NCBI RefSeq assembly: GCF_000307265.1
Contig: NZ_DF158899.1
Coordinates: 62,001-126,000 of the forward strand
Source of the DNA: Oscillibacter ruminantium GH1
GTDB taxonomy: Bacteria > Bacillota > Clostridia > Oscillospirales > Oscillospiraceae
DNA length: 64,000 nucleotides
Reading direction: 5' to 3'
The position numbers were made by a program, and so were the translations under genes. The notes beneath the pieces are model-generated. The model saw only the letters and a list, made by a program, of their open reading frames with translations. It searched no databases and was not told the origin of the DNA. The number at the start of each line of letters is the position of its first letter. Position 1 is the stretch's first letter. Positions 24,235 through 33,684 of the stretch are shown piece by piece.

Positions 24235-25710
24235 TTACAGAGACTTCAGTACGCCGGTGGCCTCGTTGAACTCGTTGATGAGCGCATCCAGCTCCGCGGC
24301 CTGCTTGTGGACGGCGTCCCAAGTGCCCTCGGTGTCGTACCACTGGGCGTTCAGGTCCTCCACCTGCATACCCTGCTGCTCGACCCAAGTGTAATACTTC
24401 AGGTTGTGGACGCGCTTGCGCTCGGCATAGGTCAGCTCCAGCAGATTGTCAGTCTTCTGGCCCAGCATATGCAGGGCGTGATCCTTGCCGGCCTCGACCA
24501 CATTGTAAGCGCCGTGCTTCTCGTTCAGCTCGTCGATACGGCTGCCGTACATCACAGCGGAGTCGGTCAGAACGGTGGCGACCACATCATGCTCGGTCAG
24601 TTCGTAATACTTCGCCATCTTGATGCAGCACAGCACGTTGGCGATGCCGGAAATGCCCAGCCAAGTCAGCTTTTCAATCAGCTCATCAGAAAGCTTCAGC
24701 TCTTCCTTGAGGTACTTCTTGCCGTCCTCCGTGTTGAACAGGCGCAGCAGACGCTGAGAGTCCTCATCGTCGATGGCGATGGCCATGTCGGTGTTCTTCA
24801 CGTTGTGAATCCAAGGAATGTGCTTGTCGCCGATGCCCTCGATCCGGTGGCCGCCGAAGCCGTTGTCCAGAATGGTGGGGCACTGCAATGCCTCGCCCAC
24901 GCCCAGTTTCAGGTGGGGATACTTATCCTTCAGCAGATCGCCCGCGCTCATGGTGCCGGCGGAGCCGGAGGTGAAGCACGCACCCGCGAAATTGTCGCCG
25001 GGGTTCTTGATGGCCTCGAACAGGTCGGCAAGAGCGTTACCGGTAACATTGTAGTGCCACAGGGGGTTGCCCATCTCGGCAAACTGGTTGAAGATCATCA
25101 TGGAGGGGTCCTGCTTCAGCTCCCAAGTCTTGTCGAAGATCTCCTTCACGTTGGACTCGCAGCCGGGAGTGGCAATGATCTGTCCAGCAATGGTCTTGAG
25201 CCAGTCAAAGCGCTCCTTGGACATGTCCTGAGGCAGAATGGCCACGGACTCGCAGGCCAGCAGCTTGGAGTTGAAGGCGCCGCCGCGGCAGTAGTTGCCG
25301 GTGGAGGGCCAAACGGCATGGTGATAGGTGGCGTCAAACTGGCCGGTGACCAGACGCGGAGCGAGGCAGCCGAAGGATGCGCCCACCTTGTGGCAGCCGG
25401 TGGGGAACCACTTGCCCGCCATGGCGACGATGCGGCAGGGCACACCGGTGAGAGAGGAGGGCAGCTCCACATAGTTGGGCACGGCCTGGAAAAGGCCGCC
25501 GGTTTCCTTGGCCTCGTTCTTCCAAGTGATACGGAACAGGTTCAGGGGATTCACGTCCCACAGTCCCACGTTTTTCAGCTTGCTCTGGACCTTTTCGGGG
25601 ATCGTCTCGGGGTGCTGCATCTGGGCAATGGTGGGGATCACCACATGGTTTTCCTTGGCCTTTTCAATGTTGTGAGCCAGTCCCTGCGGATTTTTTGTAA
25701 AATCAATCAT
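24235..25710 (-). CDS. Fold-type-II PLP-dependent enzyme of unknown substrate
   Basis: A 491-residue enzyme related to cysteine synthase/threonine dehydratase folds. The probable PLP lysine is in FPTGCHKVGASFGCLAPRL (about residue 107), followed by WPSTGNYCRGGAFNSKLL as the substrate loop and ACFTSGSAGTMSAGDLL as the phosphate-binding glycines. The C-terminal 150 residues have no counterpart I recognise. It is longer than, and differs in the motifs from, diaminopropionate ammonia-lyase (YgeX, about 400 residues), the PLP enzyme usually found with YgeW/YgeY. It is translationally coupled to the YheO-like regulator (TAATG overlap) and divergent from ygeY. A lyase acting on a diamino acid or a carbamoylated product is an inference. 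Confidence 0.8.
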   Translation of the reverse strand: MIDFTKNPQGLAHNIEKAKENHVVIPTIAQMQHPETIPEKVQSKLKNVGLWDVNPLNLFRITWKNEAKETGGLFQAVPNYVELPSSLTGVPCRIVAMAGKWFPTGCHKVGASFGCLAPRLVTGQFDATYHHAVWPSTGNYCRGGAFNSKLLACESVAILPQDMSKERFDWLKTIAGQIIATPGCESNVKEIFDKTWELKQDPSMMIFNQFAEMGNPLWHYNVTGNALADLFEAIKNPGDNFAGACFTSGSAGTMSAGDLLKDKYPHLKLGVGEALQCPTILDNGFGGHRIEGIGDKHIPWIHNVKNTDMAIAIDDEDSQRLLRLFNTEDGKKYLKEELKLSDELIEKLTWLGISGIANVLCCIKMAKYYELTEHDVVATVLTDSAVMYGSRIDELNEKHGAYNVVEAGKDHALHMLGQKTDNLLELTYAERKRVHNLKYYTWVEQQGMQVEDLNAQWYDTEGTWDAVHKQAAELDALINEFNEATGVLKSL

Positions 25711-26333
25711 TATTCTTTGCCTCCTGTTTTTGAATCATCAATGTAAGAATATAAGGTATACTTTGAAATACCGAAGTACTTTGCCACCTTGTCGCCCGAC
25801 TTGGTGACGAGAAACGCGCCGTTTTCGTTGAGGAAGCGGATGGCCTTCACCTTGTCGTCCTTGTTCATCAGGGCAACGGGCTTGCCCACCAGGCTGACCG
25901 ATTGGGTGATGAGATCGTCCAGCAGATCGTTGATATTGACGATTCTCTCCGGCTCCATAGTCTGCGGCCCGGGAACGCTGGTGAGGGACCGCACCGCATC
26001 CTCCACCATCATCAGTTTTGATACGTCGTAGTTGATGGAAAGGATCGCGATCACCTTTTTGTGCGCGCCCCGTATGTACACCGTGGAAGATTTCAAAATC
26101 TTCCCGTCCGGTGTGCGGGTCAGATAACAAAGATGGTCCTCTGGCTGGGCGTCTGCCTGCGTGAGCTGGTCCAGCACCACATAAGACGCGCCGTCTCCCA
26201 CCTTGCGGCCGGAGACGTGTCCGTTCTCGATGGCAACGATGCAGTGATCCGGGTGGCGGCTCAGGTCGTGTACCACCACCTCGCAGTCGCTGCCGAACTG
26301 AGCGGCAATTCCTGCGGCGATCTGCCTGAGCAT
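25710..26333 (-). CDS. YheO/DauR-like PAS-HTH transcriptional regulator
   Basis: A 207-residue regulator. The N-terminal YheO-type PAS domain reads IAAQFGSDCEVVVHDLSRHPDHCIVAIENGHVSGR and SSTVYIRGAHKKVIAILSINYDVS. The C-terminal helix-turn-helix is KAIRFLNENGAFLVTKSGDKVAKYFGISKYTLYSYID. Relatives control D-arginine and other amino-acid catabolism. The start at 26333 is weakly supported: the best purine-rich site (GGAGGAGG) lies about 27 bases upstream and an in-frame stop follows it. It is divergent from ygeY and coupled to the PLP enzyme gene. Confidence 0.87.
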   Translation of the reverse strand: MLRQIAAGIAAQFGSDCEVVVHDLSRHPDHCIVAIENGHVSGRKVGDGASYVVLDQLTQADAQPEDHLCYLTRTPDGKILKSSTVYIRGAHKKVIAILSINYDVSKLMMVEDAVRSLTSVPGPQTMEPERIVNINDLLDDLITQSVSLVGKPVALMNKDDKVKAIRFLNENGAFLVTKSGDKVAKYFGISKYTLYSYIDDSKTGGKE

Positions 26334-26412
26334 TTCCAGTTTTCCGCTTTCCGTGCGCTATCCCTCCTCCGGGACTGCCTTTTTTGGAGGAAGTCCCTGT
26401 ATTCATAGTCTC

Positions 26413-26508
26413 ATCATACCATACTTTATGCAGAAATCAACATGTTTTCAAAAAAATTTTTAGGTTTTCTCATTTTTTGTTTGACATCTGTGTTTCTTAT
26501 GCTATTAT
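26413..26508. promoter_or_regulatory. Divergent promoters between the YheO-like regulator and ygeY
   Basis: Minus strand: TTGATT (26435-26440) and TATGAT (26413-26418), 16 bases apart, for the regulator and PLP enzyme. Plus strand: TTGACA (26481-26486) and TATTAT (26503-26508), 16 bases apart, for ygeY. The short AT-rich zone between them is a natural site for regulator binding. Confidence 0.75.
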
Positions 26509-26579
26509 GGGGATAGAAAAGAATGAACAACACCGGCAAGTTTTGTTTTCTGTATTGAGTTTAATTAGGAGGTCACAAA

Positions 26580-27947
26580 ATGAATTTCGATGCAATCAAA
26601 TCCGCCGCCAAGGGCTATGAAGCCGATATGACCAAATTCCTGCGCGATCTGATCGCCATCCCCAGCGAGAGCTGCGAGGAAGAGGGCGTCATCCGCCGCA
26701 TTGCCGCCGAGATGGAAAAGGTTGGCTTTGACAAGGTTGAGATCGACGGCGAGGGCAACGTTCTGGGCTGGATGGGCCACGGCGAAAAAATCTACGCCTA
26801 TGACGCGCATATCGACACCGTGGGCATCGGCAACCGGGAAAACTGGCAGTTTGACCCCTATGAGGGCTATGAAAACGACACCGAGATCGGCGGCCGGGGC
26901 GGCTCCGATCAGGAGGGCGGCATCGTCTCCTCCGTGTACGGCGCAAAGATCATGAAGGATCAGGGTCTGATTCCCGACGACGTGACCATCCTCGTCACCG
27001 GCACGGTGCAGGAGGAGGACTGCGACGGTCTTTGCTGGCAGTACATTCACAACGAAGACAAAATCACTCCCGAGTTCGTCATCTCCACCGAGCCGACCGA
27101 CGGCGGCATTTACCGCGGTCACCGTGGCCGCATGGAAATCCGCGTGGACGTGCACGGCGTCTCCTGCCACGGGTCCGCTCCCGAGCGGGGCGACAACGCC
27201 ATCTTCAAGATGGCCGACATCCTTCAGGATGTTCGCGCCCTGAACGAAAACGGCGACGGGGATTCTTATGAAGTCAAGGGCCTTGTGAAGATGCTGAATC
27301 CGGCGTTCAACCCCGAGCATTATGAGGACGCGCAGTTCTTGGGCCGGGGCACCGTCACCGTCTCTCAGATCTTCTATACCTCCCCCTCCCGCTGCGCCGT
27401 GGCGGACAGCTGCGCCGTGTCTCTGGACCGCCGCATGACCGCGGGCGAGACTTGGGATTCCTGCATTAAAGAAATTGAAAACCTGCCCTCCGTCAAGAAG
27501 TACGCCAAGGACGTGAAGGTCTCCATGTATATGTATGACCGTCCGGCATGGACCGGCCTCAAGTATGAGACGGAGTGCTACTTCCCCACTTGGATCAACA
27601 AGGAAACCGCTCCCCATGTGCAGGCTCTGGCTGACGCTCACAAGGCCATGTTCGGCGAGCAGCGCATCGGCACGGAAAAGGCCATGGCTCTGCGGAACCG
27701 GCCCCTGATCGACAAGTGGACCTTCTCCACCAACGGCGTTTCCATTCAGGGCCGCTACGGCATTCCCTGCGTGGGCTTTGGCCCCGGTGCGGAGTCTCAG
27801 GCCCACGCCCCCAACGAGATCACTTGGAAGCAGGATCTGGTGACCTGCGCCGCCGTATACGCCGCCGTTCCCTCTCTGTATAAGGGCAAGGGCAGCGAGG
27901 ATGTTTGCGAATACCGGGGCGGGAAGACCAACAACGTTATTAAGTAA
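26580..27947 (+). CDS. ygeY: YgeY family M20 metallo-hydrolase
   Basis: A 455-residue M20 (ArgE/DapE-type) dizinc amidohydrolase. Metal ligands lie in [12 protein letters not shown] (about residue 78), [11 protein letters not shown] and [12 protein letters not shown]; the lid domain carries [17 protein letters not shown]. The YgeY family is found with YgeW and selenium-dependent purine or amino-acid catabolic genes and is thought to cleave an N-acyl or N-carbamoyl amino acid, though the substrate is unproven. It heads a run of catabolic genes: 88 bases then ygeW. Confidence 0.93.
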   Translation: MNFDAIKSAAKGYEADMTKFLRDLIAIPSESCEEEGVIRRIAAEMEKVGFDKVEIDGEGNVLGWMGHGEKIYAYDAHIDTVGIGNRENWQFDPYEGYENDTEIGGRGGSDQEGGIVSSVYGAKIMKDQGLIPDDVTILVTGTVQEEDCDGLCWQYIHNEDKITPEFVISTEPTDGGIYRGHRGRMEIRVDVHGVSCHGSAPERGDNAIFKMADILQDVRALNENGDGDSYEVKGLVKMLNPAFNPEHYEDAQFLGRGTVTVSQIFYTSPSRCAVADSCAVSLDRRMTAGETWDSCIKEIENLPSVKKYAKDVKVSMYMYDRPAWTGLKYETECYFPTWINKETAPHVQALADAHKAMFGEQRIGTEKAMALRNRPLIDKWTFSTNGVSIQGRYGIPCVGFGPGAESQAHAPNEITWKQDLVTCAAVYAAVPSLYKGKGSEDVCEYRGGKTNNVIK

Positions 27948-28035
27948 GAAACTCAGCCTGATTTCAGCTTCCTGTTTTACTTTGAATCATGCCGACTGTT
28001 GAAGACAGAAATAAAGCCTAAAAGGAGTCATAGAT

Positions 28036-29229
28036 ATGTCTAAGACCATTGAACTTGCCAAGCATCTGGAGCACCTGCACATCAATAACATGTACAAGAA
28101 CGATTTCTATTGGACCTGGGACAAGACCGACGAGGAACTGGAGGCCATCTTCACCGTGGCCGACGCCCTGCGTGATCTGCGTGAGCGGAACAAGTCCACC
28201 CGCATCTTTGATTCGGGCCTTGGCATCTCCATCTTCCGGGACAACTCCACCCGCACCCGGTTCTCCTTCGCCTCCGCGTGCAACCTGCTGGGTCTGAACG
28301 TGCAGGATCTGGACGAGAAGAAGTCCCAGATCGCGCACGGCGAAACTGTCCGGGAAACCGCCAACATGGTTTCCTTCATGGCCGACGTGATCGGCATCCG
28401 GGACGATATGTTCATCGGTGAGGGCCACAAGTATCAGAAGACCTTTATGGACGCGGTGGCCGAGGGCTATCGGGACGGCATTCTGGAGCAGCAGCCCACG
28501 CTGGTAAACCTCCAGTGCGACGTGGATCACCCCACTCAGTGCATGGCCGACATGCTGCACGTCATCCACCAGTTCGGCGGCGTGGAGAACCTGAAGGGCA
28601 AGAAGGTCGCCATGACTTGGGCCTATTCTCCCTCCTACGGCAAGCCTCTCTCCGTCCCTCAGGGCGTGATCGGCCTGTTCACCCGGTTTGGCATGGACGT
28701 GACGCTGGCTCATCCCGAGGGCTATGACGTGATGCCCGAGGTGGAGGACATTGCCCGCAAGAACGCCGCCGCCACCGGCGGGTCCTTCAAGAAGGTCGCC
28801 AGCATGGAAGAGGCCTTCCAGGGCGCGGACATCGTGTATCCCAAGAGCTGGGCTCCCTTTGCCGCCATGGAACAGCGCACCAAGCTCTATCAGGCCGGCG
28901 ACAGCGCAGGCATCGACCAGCTTGAAAAGCAGCTCTTGGCCCAGAACGCCCAGCACAAGGACTGGGCCTGCACCGAAGAGATGATGAAGAAGACGAAGGA
29001 CGGCAAGGCGCTGTATCTCCACTGCCTGCCCGCCGACATCACCGGTCTTTCCTGCCCCCAGGGCGAGGTGGATTCCTCTGTGTTCGACCGGTATCTGGTG
29101 CCTCTGTACAAGCAGGCCAGCTTCAAGCCCTATGTCATCGCCGCTATGATTATGATGAGCAAGGTCAAAGACCCCGCCGCCGCTTTGATGGCGCTGGATC
29201 TGGCAGACGCCAAGCGCAAGCTGTTCTAA
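28036..29229 (+). CDS. ygeW: Knotted carbamoyltransferase YgeW
   Basis: A 397-residue member of the aspartate/ornithine carbamoyltransferase superfamily. The carbamoyl phosphate site is DNSTRTRFSFASACNLLG (about residue 74), with HPTQCMADMLHVI and the C-terminal HCLPADITG that gives the catalytic cysteine-proline loop. YgeW differs from OTC/ATC in a knotted fold, and its natural substrate is not settled. Working backwards on a carbamoylated catabolic intermediate it would yield carbamoyl phosphate for the carbamate kinase encoded next. Confidence 0.95.
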   Translation: MSKTIELAKHLEHLHINNMYKNDFYWTWDKTDEELEAIFTVADALRDLRERNKSTRIFDSGLGISIFRDNSTRTRFSFASACNLLGLNVQDLDEKKSQIAHGETVRETANMVSFMADVIGIRDDMFIGEGHKYQKTFMDAVAEGYRDGILEQQPTLVNLQCDVDHPTQCMADMLHVIHQFGGVENLKGKKVAMTWAYSPSYGKPLSVPQGVIGLFTRFGMDVTLAHPEGYDVMPEVEDIARKNAAATGGSFKKVASMEEAFQGADIVYPKSWAPFAAMEQRTKLYQAGDSAGIDQLEKQLLAQNAQHKDWACTEEMMKKTKDGKALYLHCLPADITGLSCPQGEVDSSVFDRYLVPLYKQASFKPYVIAAMIMMSKVKDPAAALMALDLADAKRKLF

Positions 29230-29360
29230 GTTCGGAAAATTTTCATTGTTTTCAGTGCCGACGGACCGGCGGCGCTGAAATCTCCCAACGTCGGCACACA
29301 TACCGACGGCGGCGCGGGTACTGCAAGCAGACCCGCAGCGTGACAAAATGATCCCATTTT

Positions 29361-29396
29361 GTGGCGGCGGCTATGCCGCCGCCACAATTATTTTTG
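29361..29396 (+). terminator. Hairpin terminator or attenuator between ygeW and arcC
   Basis: A perfect 11-bp stem GTGGCGGCGGC/GCCGCCGCCAC with a 3-base loop is followed by AATTATTTTTG, 18 bases ahead of the arcC start. Since arcC has no clear promoter, this may reduce rather than stop read-through. Confidence 0.7.
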
Positions 29397-29413
29397 TTTG
29401 AGGAGTTATCCAA

Positions 29414-30346
29414 ATGCCGAAAAAAATTGTAATCGCTCTGGGCGGCAACGCCTTGGGTAAGAATTTGCCGGAGCAGATGATCGCCGTGAAACAGACGGCG
29501 AAAGCCATCGTAGACCTGATCGAAGAGGGGCATCAGGTCGTCATCGCCCATGGCAACGGCCCTCAGGTGGGCATGATCAATGTGGCTATGACCACCCTGT
29601 CCCGTGAAGACCCCACCCATCCCATGGCCCCCATGTCGGTGTGCACCGCCATGAGTCAGGGCTATATCGGCTATGATCTGCAAAACTCCCTGCGGGAAGA
29701 GTTGTTGAATCGCGGAATGAACAAGCCGGTTGCCACCGTTTTGACGCAGGTGGAAGTGGACAAAGCCGACCCCGCCTTCCAGCATCCTTCCAAGCCCATC
29801 GGCACTTTTATGACCGAGGAAGAGGCAGAGGAAATGCGCCGCCGCGGCAATGCGGTCATGGAGGACGCAGGCCGGGGCTGGCGGCGGTGTGTGGCCTCCC
29901 CCAGACCCATCTCCATTATTGAAATTGAGACAATCCGCGCCATGTCCGACGCGGGACAGGTCGTGGTGGCCTGCGGCGGCGGCGGAATCCCCGTTATGCG
30001 CGAGGGAAACCACCTGCGCGGCGCGGGCGCCGTGATCGACAAGGACTTTGCCTCCGAGCTTCTGGCGGAGGAGCTGGACGCCGACAGCCTCATCATTCTC
30101 ACCGCGGTGGAAAAAGTGGCCGTCAACTTTGGAAAGCCCGATCAGAAATGGCTGGACGCTCTGACCCCGGATCAGGCCCGGCAATATGAGCAGGAGGGCC
30201 AGTTCGCCCCCGGCAGTATGCTGCCCAAGGTTCAGGCCGCTGTGAAATTCGCAGAATCCAAAAAGGGTCGTACAGCTCTCATCACCCTTCTGGAAAAAGC
30301 ACGGGATGGAATTGCGGGAAAAACCGGCACTGCCATTCGGCAGTAA
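29414..30346 (+). CDS. arcC: Carbamate kinase
   Basis: A 310-residue amino-acid kinase-fold enzyme that makes ATP from carbamoyl phosphate and ADP, releasing ammonia and CO2. It shows IVIALGGNALGKN at the start, HGNGPQVGMI, VACGGGGIPVM and TAVEKVAVNFGKP. Placed after ygeW it completes a substrate-level phosphorylation route. It is equivalent to YqeA of the E. coli yge cluster. The ribosome site is GAGGAG. Confidence 0.96.
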   Translation: MPKKIVIALGGNALGKNLPEQMIAVKQTAKAIVDLIEEGHQVVIAHGNGPQVGMINVAMTTLSREDPTHPMAPMSVCTAMSQGYIGYDLQNSLREELLNRGMNKPVATVLTQVEVDKADPAFQHPSKPIGTFMTEEEAEEMRRRGNAVMEDAGRGWRRCVASPRPISIIEIETIRAMSDAGQVVVACGGGGIPVMREGNHLRGAGAVIDKDFASELLAEELDADSLIILTAVEKVAVNFGKPDQKWLDALTPDQARQYEQEGQFAPGSMLPKVQAAVKFAESKKGRTALITLLEKARDGIAGKTGTAIRQ

Positions 30347-30497
30347 ATTGTAGCGTACAAGGCCATTTAAGCGCTTAAAGATCAACCTTTTTGGTATTTT
30401 TCTTTCTTTTACACAGCAGTTTGTTGCTTTTTTTCCTCAGAATTTGCAGGTTACTTGTTCTAAATTTGTGAAATCTTAAAAAAGTATTAAATTTGGA

Positions 30498-30526
30498 TTG
30501 ATATTTCCAAGTCAACCCTGTATGAT
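30498..30526 (+). promoter_or_regulatory. Promoter of the BMP lipoprotein gene
   Basis: TTGATA (30498-30503) and TATGAT (30521-30526) are 17 bases apart, about 60 bases before the start. The rest of the 239-base gap after arcC is AT-rich with no gene seen. Confidence 0.75.
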
Positions 30527-30585
30527 AGGGACGATAGGGGAAGTCTCCCCTTGTTGATTCGTCAAATTATGAAGGAGGAAATGAA

Positions 30586-31833
30586 ATGAAGAAATTTCTT
30601 GCCCTGCTGCTGGCAGGTCTGATGACCGTCAGTCTGGCAGCCTGTGGAGGGCCCGCAGCCCCTGCCGCCAATTCCGGCTCCGCCTCTGCCTCCGGCGCCG
30701 CTTCCACCGCTGCCTCTGATTTTAAGGTGGGTGCAATCCTGATCGGCGACGAGAACGAAGGCTACACCTTCGCCCACATGGAGGGCATCAAGGCCGCCTG
30801 CGAGACGCTGGGCATCAATACCGATACGAACCTGATCTTCAAGTATACCATTGGTGAGAGTGAAGCCTGCTACGATGCCGCCGTGGACCTTGCGGAGCAG
30901 GGCTGCAACGTCATTTTCGCCAACTCCTTCGGTCATGAGACTTACATCATTCAGGCTGCTCAGGAATATCCTGACATCTACTTTGCCCACGCCACCGGCA
31001 CCCATGCCAAGACCGAGGGCCTTTCCAACTTCTGCAACTTCTTTGACAACATCTACGAGGCCCGTTACATTTCCGGCATCGTGGCCGGCATGAAGCTGAA
31101 GGAAGTGATGGACTCCGGTGCCGTCACCGATCCCTATGTGGGCTACGTGGGCGCTTATCCTTACGCGGAAGTGGTTTCCGGCTATACCGCGTTCTTCCTG
31201 GGCATCAAGTCCATTGTCCCCACTGCCCACATGGACGTGACCTACACCAACTCTTGGTTCGACATCACCGCTGAGGGTGAGGCCGCCAACTCTCTGATCA
31301 GCCGCGGCTGCGTCATCATCGGCCAGCACGCCGACTCCACCGGCGCTCCCTCCGCTGTTCAGGCCGCCCACGACAAGGGCAATGCCAACGTCTTCTCCGT
31401 GGGTTACAACGTGGATATGCTCTCCGTTGCTCCCGATGTGGCTCTGACCTCTCCCCAGAACAACTGGGAAGTCCCCTATGAGGAGATCATCAAGACCGCT
31501 ATGGACGGCGGCACTCTGGAAACCGACTATTGCAACGGCTATGCTGAGAACGGCGTTATGATCTCCACCTTGGGCAGTGCCTGCGCTCCCGGCACTCAGG
31601 AGGCTGTTGACGCTGCAATTGCCGCCATCAAGGACGGCTCCCTGCATGTGTTCGACACCGCCAACTTCACCGTGGGTGGTCAGCCTGTCACCAACGCTTT
31701 TGCTACCGACACCGACGGCGACTTCACCAACGACGCCGATGAGGCCATCATTGACGGCTACTATCACGAGTCTTACTTCCAGTCCGCTCCGTCCTTCTCT
31801 CTGCGGATCGACGGCATCACCGAGCTGAACTAA
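30586..31833 (+). CDS. BMP family ABC transporter substrate-binding lipoprotein
   Basis: A 415-residue secreted lipoprotein. A signal peptide MKKFLALLLAGLMTVSLAAC ends in the lipobox LAAC, then a Gly/Ser/Ala linker leads to the Med/BMP periplasmic-binding fold (KVGAILIGDENEGYTFAHMEGIKAACE, NVIFANSFGHETYI, FFDNIYEARYISGIVAG, GYVGAYPYAEVVSGY). BMP proteins bind purine nucleosides in characterised systems. Its own promoter and terminator fit its need in excess over the transporter encoded next. Confidence 0.95.
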   Translation: MKKFLALLLAGLMTVSLAACGGPAAPAANSGSASASGAASTAASDFKVGAILIGDENEGYTFAHMEGIKAACETLGINTDTNLIFKYTIGESEACYDAAVDLAEQGCNVIFANSFGHETYIIQAAQEYPDIYFAHATGTHAKTEGLSNFCNFFDNIYEARYISGIVAGMKLKEVMDSGAVTDPYVGYVGAYPYAEVVSGYTAFFLGIKSIVPTAHMDVTYTNSWFDITAEGEAANSLISRGCVIIGQHADSTGAPSAVQAAHDKGNANVFSVGYNVDMLSVAPDVALTSPQNNWEVPYEEIIKTAMDGGTLETDYCNGYAENGVMISTLGSACAPGTQEAVDAAIAAIKDGSLHVFDTANFTVGGQPVTNAFATDTDGDFTNDADEAIIDGYYHESYFQSAPSFSLRIDGITELN

Positions 31834-31848
31834 GCAATTGCAACTTAC

Positions 31849-31887
31849 AACGAGGAGACTGCCGAAAGGCAGCCTCCTCGTTTTTTA
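31849..31887 (+). terminator. Terminator after the BMP lipoprotein gene
   Basis: AACGAGGAGACTGCC (31849-31863) pairs with GGCAGCCTCCTCGTT (31868-31882), with one bulge-type mismatch, then TTTTTT. Confidence 0.9.
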
Positions 31888-31987
31888 TCTTTTTTCTGAA
31901 AGGTCGCCCTTTTGTGGAATTCCCACAAGCTTATACGTAATTGCTAAAAAAAAATAATGATAACTAACAATTATTTTCGGTTTTCGA

Positions 31988-32016
31988 TTTACAAGGCTGT
32001 AAAACCATGGTATACT
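31988..32016 (+). promoter_or_regulatory. Promoter of the ABC transporter genes
   Basis: TTTACA (31988-31993) and TATACT (32011-32016) are 17 bases apart, about 90 bases before the ATPase gene. Confidence 0.75.
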
Positions 32017-32109
32017 GTGATAACACGATGAGGGAGTCGGTACAACCCATCCGGCCGTGCGCTTGCGCCCCTCAGCTTAATGCCTTTTGGGCAGGAAGGA
32101 TGGTCTTCT

Positions 32110-33684
32110 TTGGAAACTATAACTGCGGTCGAAATGAAGCATGTCACCAAGCGTTTCGGCGAGGTCGTCGCAAACGACGAGGTTGATCTTAAGCTTCTGC
32201 GCGGAGAGATCCTCTCCCTCTTGGGGGAAAACGGTAGTGGCAAGACCACGCTGATGAACATGCTCTCCGGCATCTATTACCCTGACGATGGCCAGATTTA
32301 CGTCAACGGAAAGGCTGTGACCATCCGTTCCCCCAAGGATGCGTTTGATCTGGGGATCGGCATGATCCATCAGCACTTCAAGCTGGTGGATGTGTTTACC
32401 GCCGCGGAAAATATCGTTCTTGGTCTGAACGAGGGCGGCAGGCTGGACCGTAAGGTCATCGCCGCAAAGGTCAAGGAGATCGCCGACCGGTACGGCTTTG
32501 ACATTGACCCCAATCAAAAGGTCTATGATATGACCGTGTCCCAGAAGCAGACGGTGGAGATCGTGAAGGTCCTCTACCGGGGCGCGGACATTTTAATTTT
32601 GGATGAACCCACTGCCGTTTTGACTCCGCAGGAAACCGACAAGCTGTTTGCGGTTATGCGGAATATGAAGGCAGACGGAAAAGCCCTTGTCATCATCACC
32701 CACAAGCTCCATGAGGTTATGGACGTGTCCGACCGGGTGGCGGTGCTGCGCAAGGGCAAGTACATAGGGGACGTGGCCACCTGCGACACAGATCCCCAAA
32801 AGCTCACCGACATGATGGTGGGCCGGGCGGTCGAATTGAATATCGACTGTCCCAAGGCGGAAAAGGTGACGGAGCGCATTGAGGTCCAGCATCTCACCGT
32901 GCGGGATAAGGACGGCATCCCCCGCCTCAGCGACGTGAGCTTTACCGCTCGGGGCGGCGAGATTCTCGGCATTGCCGGTATCTCCGGCTCCGGCCAGAAG
33001 CAGCTGCTGGAGGCCATTGCCGGTTTGCAGCCCTGCGCTCCGGAAAGCCACATCCTCTACAAGGATGAGCAGTGGAATCCGGACGCTCCCGCGGACGATC
33101 TGGAAAACCAGAAGCATGTCCACGAACTGATTGGCAAAAGTCCGCTGGATATTTCTAAGATGGGCGTGGCTCTGTCCTTCGTGCCAGAGGACCGGCTGGG
33201 CATGGGCTTGGTCGCCAACATGGATTTAACGGACAACATGCTCCTGCGCAGCTATCTAACCGGCCGGGGTATTTTTGCTGACCGGAAAAAGCCGAAGAAG
33301 CTGGCGGAAGACGTGGTTGAAGAGTTGGAGGTCGTCACCCCCAGCATTACCACGCCGGTGCGCAAGCTCTCCGGCGGCAACGTGCAAAAGGTGCTGGTAG
33401 GCCGGGAGATTGCCATGGACCCCACGGTGCTCATGAGCGCTTACGCCGTCCGCGGTCTGGACATCAACACTTCATACACCATTTATAACCTGATGACGGA
33501 GCAAAAGCTGAAGGGTGTCGCCGTGATTTACGTGGGCGAGGATTTGGACGTACTGCTGGAGCTGTGCGACCGGATTCTGGTTCTGTGCGGCGGACAGGTC
33601 AGCGGCATCGTTCCTCGGGAAGAAGCCACAAAAGAAGGCATCGGTCTGTTGATGACCCAGTTCAGGAAGGAGGCGCAGGTATGA
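32110..33684 (+). CDS. BMP-type nucleoside ABC transporter, ATPase with two nucleotide-binding domains
   Basis: A 524-residue protein of two fused ABC domains. The first has a full Walker A (GENGSGKTT), signature-region MTVSQKQTVEIVKVL and Walker B LILDEPTAVLTP. The second has a changed Walker A (GISGSGQKQLL), signature LSGGNVQK and, where AQPTRGLD is usual, MSAYAVRGLD, so its catalytic competence is doubtful. Layout matches NupO-type ATPases. A TTG start at 32110 is chosen because GGAAGGATGG precedes it; the ATG at 32080 has no ribosome site. It overlaps the permease start by 4 bases. Confidence 0.9.
   Translation: METITAVEMKHVTKRFGEVVANDEVDLKLLRGEILSLLGENGSGKTTLMNMLSGIYYPDDGQIYVNGKAVTIRSPKDAFDLGIGMIHQHFKLVDVFTAAENIVLGLNEGGRLDRKVIAAKVKEIADRYGFDIDPNQKVYDMTVSQKQTVEIVKVLYRGADILILDEPTAVLTPQETDKLFAVMRNMKADGKALVIITHKLHEVMDVSDRVAVLRKGKYIGDVATCDTDPQKLTDMMVGRAVELNIDCPKAEKVTERIEVQHLTVRDKDGIPRLSDVSFTARGGEILGIAGISGSGQKQLLEAIAGLQPCAPESHILYKDEQWNPDAPADDLENQKHVHELIGKSPLDISKMGVALSFVPEDRLGMGLVANMDLTDNMLLRSYLTGRGIFADRKKPKKLAEDVVEELEVVTPSITTPVRKLSGGNVQKVLVGREIAMDPTVLMSAYAVRGLDINTSYTIYNLMTEQKLKGVAVIYVGEDLDVLLELCDRILVLCGGQVSGIVPREEATKEGIGLLMTQFRKEAQV

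Noticed and set aside
24235..25710. Calling the PLP enzyme diaminopropionate ammonia-lyase (YgeX/DpaL)
   Set aside because: Length and the lysine-containing motif differ clearly from YgeX, despite the matching neighbourhood.
26333..26406. An extended start for the YheO-like regulator from 26406
   Set aside because: The ATG at 26406 is in another frame, and an in-frame stop lies just upstream of 26333.
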